Assembly (NCBI GenBank): GCA_028673005.1
Contig: CM054116.1
Location: forward strand, 69,019,315-69,083,314
Direction: 5' to 3'
Length of the DNA: 64,000 nucleotides
Source: Tanypteryx hageni
Lineage: Eukaryota; Arthropoda; Insecta; Odonata; Petaluridae
This document shows, in pieces, positions 35,778-48,140 of this stretch; the first letter of the stretch is position 1; every line of letters begins with the position of its first letter. A model generated the notes under the pieces. That model was given only the letters and a program-made list of their open reading frames with translations. It did no database searches and was not told where the DNA came from. Made by a program: the position numbers and the translations under genes.

Positions 35778-37524
35778 TGATCGTTTGGATATAAATTAAT
35801 ATGTTACACTTAATAATAAAAATTCTGCCAATCACTTGAGAGGGTTAAAACATGTAATCGAGGAAAATTAAAATTTCGAATTGGATCCATAACACTTGGC
35901 CATGTTTTTGAGAAATTTGGATTTTTATTGATTAAACGGGGTAGGAATACTATGAAAGCATAGAAATATCTGTCTCAGACAACATGATTTTGTTCCATTT
36001 GGCTATAAAGAATGTTTTTTCTGCACTCATACAAGTTAAAACTTATTTAATTATATTTTTTGTTTAGTGAACATTTAAAAGTGTCTTTAACGAATATATT
36101 TTCTAGTGGTAGAAAATATTGTCAAAACGAGAAGATATAACAAGTTAAAGTTAATATTTAAAGAAAAGAACAAGAAAAGTATTTTACTGCGTAATGCTAA
36201 ATTTACACACGGTATTTAATTAGAAAATAAACAACCTTAGTTCAAACGCTTAACTATCCACGCTATTATTTTTGTGCTTTCGAAAATATCCTACTCTTAG
36301 GGACGCTTGTTATAGTTTTATTACTCTGGCCACCGAATCATAGATCCGTTAGACGTAGTTATATAATGTTAAGTAAATGTTTTTAACTTTGCACATATTG
36401 GCATATTAATAATGGTCTTATATATGCACCTATTTCAATGATTTTTCACGATTTTTCTAGACGCTCATATAGAATCAATTTATGCGCTTTGGCGTCTCGC
36501 CAAAAATCTAACAAATAAAACGGACATCGATGTTTATATACTGAAAGAACAATTTTAAAAAATCCTAAATCGTAGCGACGGGCAATCTGGGCGCGTAAAA
36601 AAATAGCCAATCTAAATGATATCTTATTGCGACGTGAAAAAAATAACTGCGAAGAGCGACGAAAAAAGGAAAATCGCACGGCGTAAGAGAAGACGGAACC
36701 GGAATAAAACGTACGGCGAGACAGCGGAGACAGTTCATTTCCTTCCTCCCCTCTTCCTTATCTCTCTCTCTCTCTCTCTCTACCTTATTCCTCAGGCTCG
36801 TCCGGTCTCCCTCCCTATCTCCCTCCCACTCCTCCCGCCTCCTAACCCGCCTCCACATCTCTTCAGTCGAAACGTAAAAAAGGTGGGGCGTCTTTCAGGC
36901 CAAGGAAATGGGTTGTGGGCGTGGCGAAGATCAAGGGGCGGTACCACAGACTCCGAAAAGAAGATGAGGTTTTCGTCTCTCTTTCTCTCTCTCTTATCAA
37001 CCTCGTAAAGAAGAGTGGGAGGAGATTCGCCCGGTATTATAGTGACTCCTTCCTTGCGTCCCGAGAGGACATGGGGCGAGTCCGTTTAACCCCCCTTTTG
37101 TGCAGACCTAAGGCGTTTTTTTTGGGCCCAACCGGAAGCAGGTTTATTTTTTTCCGACCCTTCCACCCTCCGAGAGCAGATTACATCGTAGCCGATAAAA
37201 CGTGACTCGACGGATGACTCAAAAAGTATATATATACATATACCTATATATATCCCTCTCTCGATCTGATAGTCGGTGATGTCGATAAATAAAAGGAAAA
37301 GACATAAATGTCTGTTTATGTTAATGAGCAGGCGTTGCGCAATTGCCATATATTTGAATATTAATTTCATTCCAGTGTGAAAGTTTCTTGGAAGGTTGTG
37401 TGATCATGAGAAAAGTGCCCGAAAATTTTGTAGGAAACTGAAATTAAGGTCGAAATTCTATGGCGACGAAAAAATTTTGAGAAATAATTTTCTCAGATTC
37501 GCTGGGGATAGATTTATATTTATT
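35778..37524. other. no gene seen; CpG/CT island near 37 kb
   Basis: 35780-36560 is AT-rich and empty. 36600-37200 is CpG-bearing with a CT run (36762-36785) and pyrimidine-rich sequence to 36860. Its open frames on both strands look compositional. I could not identify exon boundaries or core promoter motifs. Confidence 0.5.
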
Positions 37525-37838
37525 ATATAGATCAGCGGTTCTCAACCGAGAGTACAAACTTGCTTCCAGGGGATACAGAGTGACAAGGGTACTGATAGTG
37601 CCAGCAGTGCGTCGATGCAGACGCGAGGACATTTTTGGAAGAGGGGGAAAGTAAAAATAGCTTAAATTGGGTGTAGATTGAGTGAGTATCAGTACACAAG
37701 ACATTCTTAGTATACAAAGTTTGAACATTGTAGGCAATGGGTGAATACGAAGAAAGGGAGAGACATAATTCGCCGCTTTATTTAATTGTCCTTCGACCTG
37801 ACAGGTGGAATTCAATTAAAAAATCGCAGTAATGTAAG

Positions 37839-39190
37839 TAGTAGAGATTGTGCTCGAGAAATTCCGTCTCGAGAATTCTCGAGAAATTTTTATTTCAGAT
37901 TCCTATGTCGAGAAATTAAATTTTTAAAATTTCGAGACTTATTTCTCGAGAATCTAGAGAAATATTTCCGTGGGAAACACAAAATATTACATTTTGCAAC
38001 TGGGATTCTGACATTTTATGCAAAAACCGGTACTCTGATATGACACCAGTGCCATTGAATCGGTCTATTCAAAACTTAAATCTTTCGGGCTTAATTTTGA
38101 CAGACTTTTTCCACCACAAGCGATGATGGCAGAGTATCATGGTAAAATTTGGAAAATTGTCCCCTGCTTATAACCACGCTATTCATTAGCGGTTATGGAT
38201 GTTTTTTATGAAAAATATCAGGAAACAAGCAAAGATTATTATGTTGCAGAAAATGTTCGTATTAATATGGTTATTTATAAAACTTAAAAAATTCTTAACA
38301 TTGTAAAATTATTCAAAATCTCGCCAGTACGGAACATTATATTACAAAATTATGTAAAAACTACAGAGAAAGACGAATTTGTTAGATTGCGATACCCGTT
38401 GGAACACCATAGAAATTATGACAGAGCGATTTCTTAGAATCAAGACTCCTATAGTAAAATCATTGCATGATCTAAATTTAAGTCACTTGTGAAAGCCAGA
38501 AGATGATGAGGAAATTGCATCAAAAACTTTGAAACCGGTCAGAATAGCGATAGAAGCGTTGAGCGGCCAAGATGCTAACCTTTTAACTGGTGAGAGAGTC
38601 CTCAAATTTTTATTTACCTCTATCAGACAGAACAATACATAAATTAGTACCAAACTTCTCAATGGACTAAAAAAACAGCTAAAATAAGAGATGCGTCATT
38701 AATTTCTTTGATAAAATTTCTTCAAGACCGCAATTGTATTCAGTTCGGTGAGGAAGACAATTTTTCTTATTAGTTCAAAAAGCGAAATAGTCGAAAGTGT
38801 TAAAATAATACTGAAAATACTTTACAATAATGTCAATTAGCAGAATAATCATGCAACACTGAACCATGATCAAGAACAAGATGTAGACATTTTGACAGTG
38901 GATCAGGACAGTTGTTGCAATTGTTGAACCTAAATAAGCAGTTAGAAGAATCCATTCGTCAAAGCCTGAAGCCAATCAAAATAATTGATAACTTCCGCTC
39001 ATTATCGAAAGAAATCAATATAATTTTTAAATATTAAAGTTGCCCTCCAATTCTAGTCTACGACCAAAATATTTTAAAAATCAAAAGTCACACACGACAA
39101 AAAGTTTTCTTCTTAATACTCGAGAATTATCGAGAACAGCAAAAGAAATTCGTAAAATTTCTAGGAAGTACCGGCCGAAACAGTTGACTA
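37839..39190 (+). mobile_element. probable second hAT nested in the 37.5-kb element
   Basis: An 11-bp direct repeat, taatgtaagta, lies at 37830-37840 and again at 39191-39201, as expected for a target duplication of 8-9 bp. The segment begins TAGTAGAGATTGTGCTCGAG and ends, read inward, TAGTCAACTGTTTCGG. CTCGAGAA-type motifs are clustered just inside both ends (37854, 37869, 37876, 37946; 39119, 39128), a typical hAT subterminal pattern. Transposase similarity lies only within this segment. The terminal match is weak beyond TAGT, so exact ends are uncertain. Confidence 0.65.
38041..38790 (+). pseudogene. hAT transposase remnant (BED-type)
   Basis: The clearest frame is 38391-38642: DTRWNTIEIMTERFLRIKTP, a stop (TGA, 38490-38492), then in the same frame KPEDDEEIASKTLKPVRIAI followed by EALSGQDANLLTGERVLKFL. 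R-W-N-(S/T) with the following E-R-F helix, and E-A-L-S-x-x-D-A-N-L-L-T-x-E, are characteristic of insect BED-type hAT transposases. In that family the residue before the K/N-P-E-x stretch is usually Trp, so the TGA may be a mutated TGG; that is inference. Upstream similarity (SIESVYSKLKSFG-like, VMDVFYEKYQE) and downstream similarity (LISLIKFLQDRNC-like, near 38695) are spread over other frames. Neither the zinc finger nor the dimerisation domain is readable, so it is inactive. Confidence 0.8.
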
Positions 39191-40040
39191 TAATGTAAGT
39201 AACTTTTTAAGTTTCATGCATACTGCGCATTGATTGTTTAGCCATCCAAATTGTAGATGCTATTGTTATTCCCCTTGTTTTGTTAGTTTTTTAGGAGACG
39301 TAGTATTAGCAAGGAAATTGAAGGCAGTGAATTTGGTGCACTATTTAAAGATTGTGAAAGTTATATCCTAACACAAGTGCTTAAGAAATAACACCAAAAC
39401 CCTGCTAAATCATCCACATCAAACTTAAAAATTTCATGACCAGCCTCGGCGTAATTTACATTATCTTCAGATGATGATGCAAATCACGTTGAAACCATCT
39501 GTGCAAGACTTGACTTCGACAAAATTTATCCGATAAAGTTTTAGTGTTACTTCTTCAACATTGTAATTCTACAAAGTGACAACATCAACTGTAAATTGCA
39601 TGCATATTATTTAGTGTGACAGGAGTAATGAGACTTTTTGGGCTTTTTTATGATGAACTTGAAATGTTGTGCTGCATTGCTGTTTTGTAGTGCTTCATTT
39701 TTGCTTTTATATATAAGTATACGTAAAAAAACAATAAAATTCTGTTTCCTAAATTTCTAAATTTATAACCTTGGTGCCTCTCATAGTCCGAAGTGTCTTA
39801 TAGTCCGATAGATATGGTAAATAAATTAATAAATCGTCTTTATAAATTACAAGAGTGATATTGAAAAGGTGGTTAAAATATAATATTTGATTAAATGTCA
39901 TAACAGTTATTTTGTTATATAAGAAAACCTTGGTCATAAAATGCAAGTAGGAAGAGGGGTTGGGGTGGGGGGTACACAACAATGTTGAAAATTAACAAGC
40001 GGTACATTACCGAAAAAGGTTGAGAAGCGCTGATATAGAT

Positions 40041-43000
40041 AATATCCACTAGATTAGCGTTCCGCAAGGGCGGCCACCGTGGAATTTGAATGAGGCCTCC
40101 GTCGGATTATCAATATTATAAAAATTTGTGTGGCCATCAAAATTAATAATGGTTATGAGAACTACTAAAATAGAACTTTTATGAAAGAAATACATTCACT
40201 TAGGCAATGAAATGGTAGTTATTAACGCATGCTCTTTTTCGAGTTTTAAATTTATATCTTACTTATCGATATGCCTCGCCATACAATAATTTTCAGCAAA
40301 AAACATGGTGTTCTTGGTCCAAGAGCCTTTTCAGGGACATTTTTGGCACAACCATGTAGGGACGTTGAATGCACTTTAAATATATTCTGTAAGTAGGTCT
40401 AACGCATAAAAACGGCGTCTTATCACCAAATAAGTCCATGAACGTTAAGTGGACAACCATTTTCATCGAAGTCATTTCTCTGCATTTCATAATTAGAAAC
40501 AACTTTCTGTAAAATAAAAAGAGTTCATGTAAAATTTTTTACCATCCAAGTTATATTTATAAATATTAGAAGTAAAATATCATTCACAACTCAGCTCTGA
40601 GAAAAGGGCTTTTTTATTGGGACAAAAGATTTAGACAATTCTTCGTTTTCTATAATTACATTTTTGTCAGAAACCCACGCAAGTTAATCATTCTCGTCCG
40701 AAATTTCAAGTATATTGGAAAAAGTTTCTCCTAGATAATGCAAATTTTGAACCAATGTTTATTTTTCTTTCATTTTCATGCGAGAAGAAATATCATTAAT
40801 TCTTCGGTTACATTAAGTTCAATAGCTGACTGCTAATTTTTCATTTTTGTGAATATTAAAAGGACCATTAAATTAACTTGATGTATATTTACCTCCAGTT
40901 TAGCGAATCGTTAATTTCAATTCGTGGAACCTCGAGATCTTATGCCTAACGAATTAAATTAATATTTTCGGTTGTCTCCTCAGACCTAAATGAAACACGT
41001 GAGCGAGGAAAATATTTTTGGCGACCGTTACAGACAAATTTCTTCTTCGCAGCTACAATGTGGAAGCAGTTTCCTCAGAAAAGAGAGAGATAAGGAGAGA
41101 GAGAGAAAGATACCGTTCGCAGGTATACAATCGCAACTGGTATCTAGTAAATGTAGGAGTTCGGCTGTATTAAACACAGCCAATCGCGCCGCAGCATACG
41201 AAGCGCGTGATGATACCGATCTCGATGGCAGGGATCCATTCCGAAGAGGTTCGTCCACTATGGAATGACCATCCCTCGCCGCTCTGCGGCGCTGAGCGTA
41301 AATCTTTGGCGGCAATTAGAGGAAAGTGGTCGGATCGAGGCTTTCAGAACACCGGGATCAAGGGTTTTGGCGTGAGAGATTCAAAGTCGAATCGGGGTAA
41401 AGGTTTATCGCACGAATCTAAACTACTTCCGCACGATTCATTCTTTCTGGAAAAACGCCTGAGATCGCGTTGTCTTTTCTTTTATTGGAATAATTGGTCT
41501 CGCTCCGCTTTCGCAATCTCCTGAAGGGGCATTGCGGAAAGAATGTCCTATAGTATTTATCGGAAGTTTGCACGAAAAAAAAATTTACCGGAATTTCAGT
41601 CCTTTCCGTAAAAATATTTATTATTAATTTCGTACTATTAATATTTTCTACGCGGCGTTTATCAAAGATTTAGTTTATTTGCCATGAAAGCACGCTAATA
41701 AAAATGGAAGGACTGAGGCATTAAAAACGTGTGATTTATTAAAAGGATTTTGTTTGGAGGTTCAAATATTTATCTCAAGTTGGCGATTGCCAAAACTTGA
41801 GTATAAAATTAAATCATTAGTTCAAATATAGCAATAAGTCATTCAAAATCACGCACATAAACAATTACGACAGCTAGCACAAATTACTGGGCCCAGAAAA
41901 AGATAATAACTACGACGTTAACATTATTTCTAGCGTTTCTGCGGCAAAGTTTTTCTTAAAATAAATTTTTAACTGTGTCTATTACGAATACATAGTACAA
42001 ATATTGATATGGGAAGGTCTAAATTGTTAGGGCTAATCTGTAAAAAATAAATTTTATTTTGAACAAATCGGCACTATTTAATATATTTGATGTCTGTTTT
42101 TCTCTGTGATAAATTTACTATTAACTCTTTAGGAGAAAAACTTACGTGATATCTGAAATAAACGGCCACTGCTCCGAGATTGAGAAAGAGTCAAAAACAA
42201 AAAATATATTATTGTTTATCGTTTCATCAATGACATGGCATTGATGCTCGTTTTCGTTGCTGGCAAAAACTGAAAAACAACTTTTTCGTCTTCTATTCTG
42301 AAAGGATATCTCTAACAGATTTGGCGTAACATTGCAAATTTCCGGAAGCTACCTAAAAATGCTCAAAATATCAAAAGAATTTATTTTCAAGCCTCAAATT
42401 TTCCCAAACTCACGCATAAAATGCTTATTAACAAATCATCATTAATTCTAAACTTGTCGAGTGGAAGAACTTTTGAATTCAAATTAAATATTTTCAAACA
42501 AACGACGGTTTCCTTGTGCATTCCTTTTATTATTAGCCGGCAATGGCATGTTTTCATTCTGGGGTCTCTTTTTCAGAATGGATTTATTATTTCTACCCAT
42601 CGAATCATGCTTTCGACTTTCGACATCCTCACAGGAATACCAACCGTAGAATATTTCATTCCACTTACCCTATCGCCGTTCAACCCTTACTTTTTCCTCC
42701 TAACTCTCTCCCTCCCTCTCTTCCTTCCTCTCCGATCTCTCGACTCTCAATCCCGTAAAACCTTTCCTTCCGAAAATCCCAATCACTGGATAACCGGGTT
42801 TGGGAGGATCCGATTCCGGTGAAACCATCTCTCCTCAAGCTCATCTCGAAAATCACCTTCCGCTCTCTTCCCCCACCCCCTCCCTCTCCTCAAGCCGCCG
42901 CTTCATCTTCCAAATCCTTTTACTTCCCTCCCCTCTCTGCACCTTATTCTCTTTCTCCAGGCCAAGGAGCAAGAGCTATCTTTCCCTCTCTTGCTGGTTT

Positions 43001-44438
43001 CTTCATCCTCCTTCCCTCCCCTTCTTTCCCCCCTCCACCCTCGCCTCCTCGTCCTCTGCAGTCTCCTCCTAACCCGCAGACTCCGGATTGACCCGAGCGG
43101 CACGTGATGCCGCTATCGTGGAGGGGAGCGGCGGAAGGGGAGAAATCGCGACACACGGGATTGGTCGGGCGGGTGGGAGGGTGGGCGTGGCTTATTTTCA
43201 GAGGGTGGGTGGGTGGGTTAACGGGACGTCCGGAGGGTGAAAGGGAGGGGTTGGGAAGGTGGATGAGAAGCGGGACCTGAGAACACGAGGGGGTGGATGA
43301 GGAGGACGAGAGGCGGAGGTGGTGGCGCATTTGAGGAAAATTGTTAACCTTGCGAGGTAAGATGTCTAGATGAGGTTGCCTCTCTTTCATAGGATGGTGT
43401 TTGGTTTTCTGGGCGTTTCCGGTTAAGCGAAAGGTTTGCATTTTACTCTATGCAACCCTCAATCCAAAGTACCTAAAATTGATGTAGAATTTATAATCGG
43501 TGTCGAAATTTTCCCTTTATCAGGAGCGATTAATTTCTCGAAAGTTAATCGGCTCTCGTATATTTTATAGTTAACGATAACATGGGAAACTATCAACACC
43601 TTGGTATTTAAGTAAACGAGTAGTCGGTGCTTGTATATTGCAAGCGCTTCAAAAAATCACCATACACCAAGATCTAAACTCGTAAATAAACCAACGCGAT
43701 CACCAGGGCAACAGCACTCCAATCACGTGGAGTCTAAATGTATAAATAATAAATTCCATGAGTAATAGCAGTATATTTATAATTTTCCGTGAAATTAAGG
43801 CAACTATCCGTAATTTCCAAATTCTCTGGTAATCGGCTCGTGTCCAAGTTTTCGTATTTCAAGTTTCGTGACTCAGATCGCCATGCTTGAGCAATAAGAA
43901 TAATCATCATTAAGACAATATACATTAAATTTATGTAAAAATTAGGATATTTTCTGTTAAGATTACGGCATCATCATTCATGCATTTAGCGCGTATTTGG
44001 ATAAAAAATATCGAGAAATAGGTATTACGCCATTATAATTAACAATTGAAATAGTTAAAATTTTCTCGAAAAACTATGAAACACAAAATAAAAATACTTT
44101 TCACGTTTTACCGTCACTGCTATCAGGGTTGCTTCCCCTATTGTGATCCCTTATAGCCCTGGAGAAAAACCTATTCCCTCCTTCCTACAGTCGATAACCC
44201 TAATTTAATCGTCATGTTTGTGCTTTTAGTAGTACGTGAGAATTGCAATTATCTGATACCCTCAATCACAACGCGTAATGCAATTAGTGTTTTGGATAGA
44301 ATAAAATCTTACATATTAACGGAAGAAAATATTGGTGATAATGTTTTCATAATATACATGATATTGAAAATTAGAGTTACGTGCATGGGAATTAACTTGA
44401 TGTTAATTCGATTAAAGAAAAATGAAAAAATATATTTC
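40041..44438. other. no gene seen; AT-rich with a CT-rich then G-rich block
   Basis: 40041-40980 and 41540-42650 are AT-rich. 41000-41530 has more CpG and a short GA run. 42660-43080 is strongly CT-rich, and 43100-43330 is strongly G-rich on the same strand. 43440-44430 is AT-rich. Frames of 90-165 residues over 42400-43440 follow the composition and have no domain. A minus frame at 40293-40502 has no recognisable similarity. Confidence 0.5.
43167..43217 (+). other. two adjacent strong G-quadruplex motifs
   Basis: At 43167-43185 five GGG runs are separated by single bases (GGGCGGGTGGGAGGGTGGG). At 43203-43217 GGGTGGGTGGGTGGG gives four GGG runs with single-T loops. Single-nucleotide loops are the most stable class known for DNA G-quadruplexes. 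Function, if any, is not shown by the sequence. Confidence 0.85.
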
Positions 44439-44610
44439 TGTAACTCGAATTTTCTATAACTCGAATAATTTTTGCTTTCCTTTGAGATTCGAGTTATAGA
44501 GGTTCCACTGTATATATACAAATATTTAAAAATGTTTCCATAACTTGAATTTTCTATTACTCGAATAATTATTACTTTTCCTTGAGATTCGAATTATGGA
44601 AGTTCAACTC
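44439..44610 (-). mobile_element. pogo/Tigger-like transposon end, tandemly duplicated
   Basis: Read on the minus strand from 44510, CAGTGGAACCTCTATAACTC followed by GAA is the typical terminal repeat of pogo/Tigger elements, and the adjacent plus-strand bases are TA, the expected target. The adjoining 70 bp (44439-44508) occurs again, diverged, at 44538-44609, giving two copies about 100 bp apart. The rest of the transposon is not found on the left, so this is a fragment. Confidence 0.65.
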
Positions 44611-47504
44611 TAATTCGTTATGACAGCATTAAATCATTGCAATCGTAAAGTATTTTATCAGATCCCTCTAAAATCATTGATGTCTTTGCGATGGTATTTA
44701 AAGATTTTCATTGTTGAAAAGAGGAAAAATTCACACTTTTTTCCGATTAAAAGCAGATATTTACGCTAATTCGGTATGTATTTGAATTCTACTTTAAAAA
44801 ATTAAGAACTTTGTTCTTTCAGATAGACAACTGTTCCTTTCCCAAATTCGTATTTTAATTTAAAGTAATTTAAAAATGTATTTTTAGAAAACCTTGCACT
44901 GAATCCCATGATTTTCTTATGAGGTATTGAAATAGAACACTGGTGTTAAAAAGACCCCTTAAATATAAACTTTTTTGTAATTTTCGATTTTTCTCATCGG
45001 TTGTGCCACTCGACCAATCAACATGCAAAATTTAAGATTTCTAGCCCTTCTAGAAGTACCTAATAGTTTTGTGTCAGTGAGTGAATGAGTGAGTGAGGCA
45101 CAAGTAGCTATGTTATTACAGATATAGAAGGCACGTTGTATAAATGATCTATTTTATGGAGTACCCCCACGGCTGAACATTTTTCTTACATATTTAATAT
45201 AATTACTATCGGCTGATGCCATTACGACTGGCTTTCATGCATATTAAAACACTGATCTCTGCCACTCCTCTCATTCCCGATAAAGAAGATAATCTTTTAG
45301 CTAGAATTTTCATGAATTTGCTATAGAAGGCAATAGAAAATATATATATGAAAAAATTCAGTAACGATAGCAGTCAGACCCCATTTTGTGTTAATGCCTT
45401 TAAAAAGTTTAAACACTGAGCGCCCACATTTCTGTCAGGCAACCTAGGTTACTTACTTTATGTTTCTTGATCCGGACCACCTGCACTTTTAAAAAACTCT
45501 TCAGAAATAAACATTTATATTAAAGCGAGGTGTTAAGTAAACATTTAAACCAGTTATTGCGCTCGAAAAATAAACGTGTTCACTTTTAAATAAGTAGAGA
45601 TGGAGACTACGGCGAAATTGATGTTAAATAGAATCAACTCCTTGACCGTCAAGGAGTTAATTCTATTTAACGTGTTTACTTTTATTTATTAATATATATT
45701 TTTTAAGGATTTCATATTTGTCAACGCCATAATTCGTTAAGGCTATTCTTCAACAAGAATTTATGAAATTTTATTATTAAGCAAGAATTATGATGATCTA
45801 CGATGGTATCTTTAGTACTGTTCACTTCTAAACCTGAATATTGGCCAAAGTTAGTTCTAAGTAAAGTCTTGTATATTCATATCTGTGTATTCGCTCCACC
45901 AAAATATTTCAACTAAATTTTTATTCCACCATACCATGTACTTTTGTCGTTTATTTTGCCAATCTAATTTTAAGTGTCTTTATATTATCAATAATATCAA
46001 TTATCGAATATTTTTAACGAAAACCGTATACTGAAACCTATATTAATAAGGTAATGAGAATTCTCAAAACTGTCAATTTTTTTTAGCGAAATCAGGGTGT
46101 AAAGGAAAGAATTTTTGGGATATCTCAAGTTTGAAAATAAACAAAATAATAATAAGTATTGCCAATTGTAACGTTTATTAGAATATATTGGTTCTAATTA
46201 AATCGTTATCTGAGGAATTAGATTTTTAAGGAACTTCCCATGCAGATCAAATCTTATACAATGCCCTTCAGAGAACATGGCACTTGATAAAAACATACTT
46301 TCCGCTAAAATAGTTCCTCTACGGAATTTTCTTTTGACGTTTTAAACGTATATTTTAGCCAAATTTTGAAAATTTCATGTTTTGACATTTACTACGTCAG
46401 AGGACTGTGAATAGGCATAGGTATAAGAGCGTGATAAAAGGGCGACTTAAGCGTGAACGACATAATTAAATTTCAAGGATCAGCGAGTTATTATTATTAT
46501 AAAAAAACTTTTCCGACGGGAAATCTAACCTTTTCAAAACTTGGATTCGTCATTTGCGAAAAAAACGACAGTCATTCAAAAGCGAAACGGAAGCGATGCA
46601 GTCACTGTTCGAACACACACACACACGTACGTGTTGATGAAGAGCGTGACCCTAATTTTTTAGAAGCCATCTCTCTCTCTCTCTCCTCGTAAATACAGTC
46701 GGAGCGAATTGCATAGAAAAAATATAAAAACAACACATCCCCGCTTTAATCGTCGATTTGACATAATTATCGTAATTCACGCGATTTTTTCGTCGCTCGA
46801 TTTTTTTCGGACTCTCGCGTGCGCTCGCTGAGGGGGGATGAGGGGCACTAGGGGTAATAATATACATTTCCACCGAGAGATATCAATTATGTTAAAAAAA
46901 AGTATTTTTGCGCGAATTCGGGGGCGCTGATGACTCTCTAAAATATAAAAAAATGGGAACGTCGAATAAATACGCGGTAATGAATGTTGAAAAAATACAA
47001 TGACCTGGCGAAAATAAAATAACCAGGACGAGAGGGAGGGAGAAAGAAGGAGAAAAAGAGAGACGAAGAGGCAATCGAATTGGGCGGAGAGGTTACGGAG
47101 AGAGGGTGTGTGTGTGTGTGTTCTGAAGGTTCGAGTGCACAATTAGCACTAATTGGCGACAGGATGCACGAAGAGAGAGAGAGAGGATCGAGTATGAGAG
47201 AGAAAGAAGATCGAGTATGAGAGAGAGAGAGAGAAAGAGATGAAAAAATTGACTACGAAAAGGGGGCGACTCATGCATACGCTCGCGCGCGGCTGACGGA
47301 GCGGGCGTTAAAAATGTCACGGGGCGAGATATATATATAAAAAAAGGCGGGCGGAGGTTTTATTTTTATTTTTGGCAAAGCGCACCGTATTTCGGGGAAA
47401 TTTCTAGGAGGAAAAGGGGCGACATTTAGGGTTTTCTGCGCGAAGTCTTTTTTTTTGGCGGTGGGAACGATAACAAGTGATCTCACGTAATTGGTATGAC
47501 AGGT
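44611..47504. other. no gene seen; AT-rich
   Basis: Mostly AT-rich with a small hairpin described separately (45623-45671). 46612-46626 is an AC run, 46671-46684 a CT run, and 47025-47245 is GA-rich with a GT run at 47105-47120. Frames over 46650-47520 are compositional. Confidence 0.5.
45623..45671. repeat. 49-bp near-perfect palindrome (24-bp arms, 1-base loop)
   Basis: The sequence GTTAAATAGAATCAACTCC followed by TTGAC, one central base, then GTCAAGGAGTTAATTCTATT followed by TAAC is its own reverse complement except for one mismatched pair (position 13 of the arm). Flanking sequence does not pair. In RNA it would form a 23-of-24 bp hairpin with almost no loop, which needs a few arm bases to open. 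No protein or known RNA family is recognised. Confidence 0.9.
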
Positions 47505-48140
47505 GGAACTCCCTCTGTCTCTCATTCCGTTTCTCTTTCCCCTCCTTTCTTTCTCTCCCCACTCCCTGTTTCCCTACCTCCTTCTTTCTCTCTCCTTTTC
47601 TCTCACTTTCTCCTTTTTCTTCTGCCACCTTCCCTACAATTCTCCCACCCTCTCTCTCCTATTTGATGTTATTCAATGTTTTTTAATATAATGTAAATTA
47701 AAACTGACGAAGGGTTAAATGTAAGAGTGGACCTTATGGTCTAAATTTCGCCCGAATAAATACATTTATCTATCCTTTCCTCTCTCTTCATCTTTCTCTC
47801 CACCTCTCTCTCCCTCCCTCTCCATTTATTTCTTTCTCTCCCTTCCTCTTTCTCTCCCTCCCTCTTTATTTCCCTCTTTCTCTCCCTCTCTTCTTCCTAT
47901 GTCGCCTCCTCTCTCTCTCTCATGCTCTTTGCTTCTCTGTTTTCCTATCTCTCTTCCTCCTCCTCTACCTCGTTCTCTCCCTCTTCCTCTCACTCAGCAT
48001 AAACATGGGAGAATTTGGAGAGAGAAGTTCCGGGAGTCAGCAAGGAGGATCAGGATGGAGAGAAAGAGAGCGAGAGAGGGTGGTAGCGAGATGGGTGGGG
48101 GAATACTGGGAGATGGAAGATAGTCGGAAAGGGATGGAAT
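47505..48140. repeat. CT-rich then GA-rich low-complexity block
   Basis: 47505-47665 and 47775-47998 are polypyrimidine-rich on the plus strand, and 48005-48130 is polypurine-rich. A LINE 3' tail lies between the two CT stretches. Frames here are compositional. Confidence 0.8.
47692..47766 (+). mobile_element. solo LINE 3' tail, same family as the 60.8-63.4 kb LINE
   Basis: The string GGTTAAATGTAAGAGTGGAC followed by CTTATGGTCTAAATTTCGCC and CGAATAAA matches the 3' end of the minus-strand LINE at 60765-63440. That end reads GGTTAAATGTAAGAAGGGAC, then TATATAGTCTCAATTTCGCC and CTAAATAAA on its own strand. Only the last 75 bp or so are present: an extremely 5'-truncated insertion. Confidence 0.7.

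Larger units (their letters stand above)
37533..40032 (+). mobile_element. 2.5-kb hAT element with perfect target duplication
   Basis: The termini CAGCGGTTCTCAACC and, read inward, CAGCGCTTCTCAACC match at 14 of 15 positions. The 8-bp target duplication atatagat is perfect (37525-37532 and 40033-40040). The interior is largely non-coding: about 300 bp at the left, then a segment that looks like a second inserted hAT (37839-39190), then about 840 bp at the right. A short frame near 39300-39390 (RSISKEIEGSEFGALFKDC) may be residual coding sequence of the outer element, but I do not recognise it. Confidence 0.92.

Noticed and set aside
42421..43441. Frames of 90-165 residues, including a 165-residue minus frame
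   Set aside because: Composition-driven (CT-rich then G-rich DNA); no recognisable motif and mutually overlapping.
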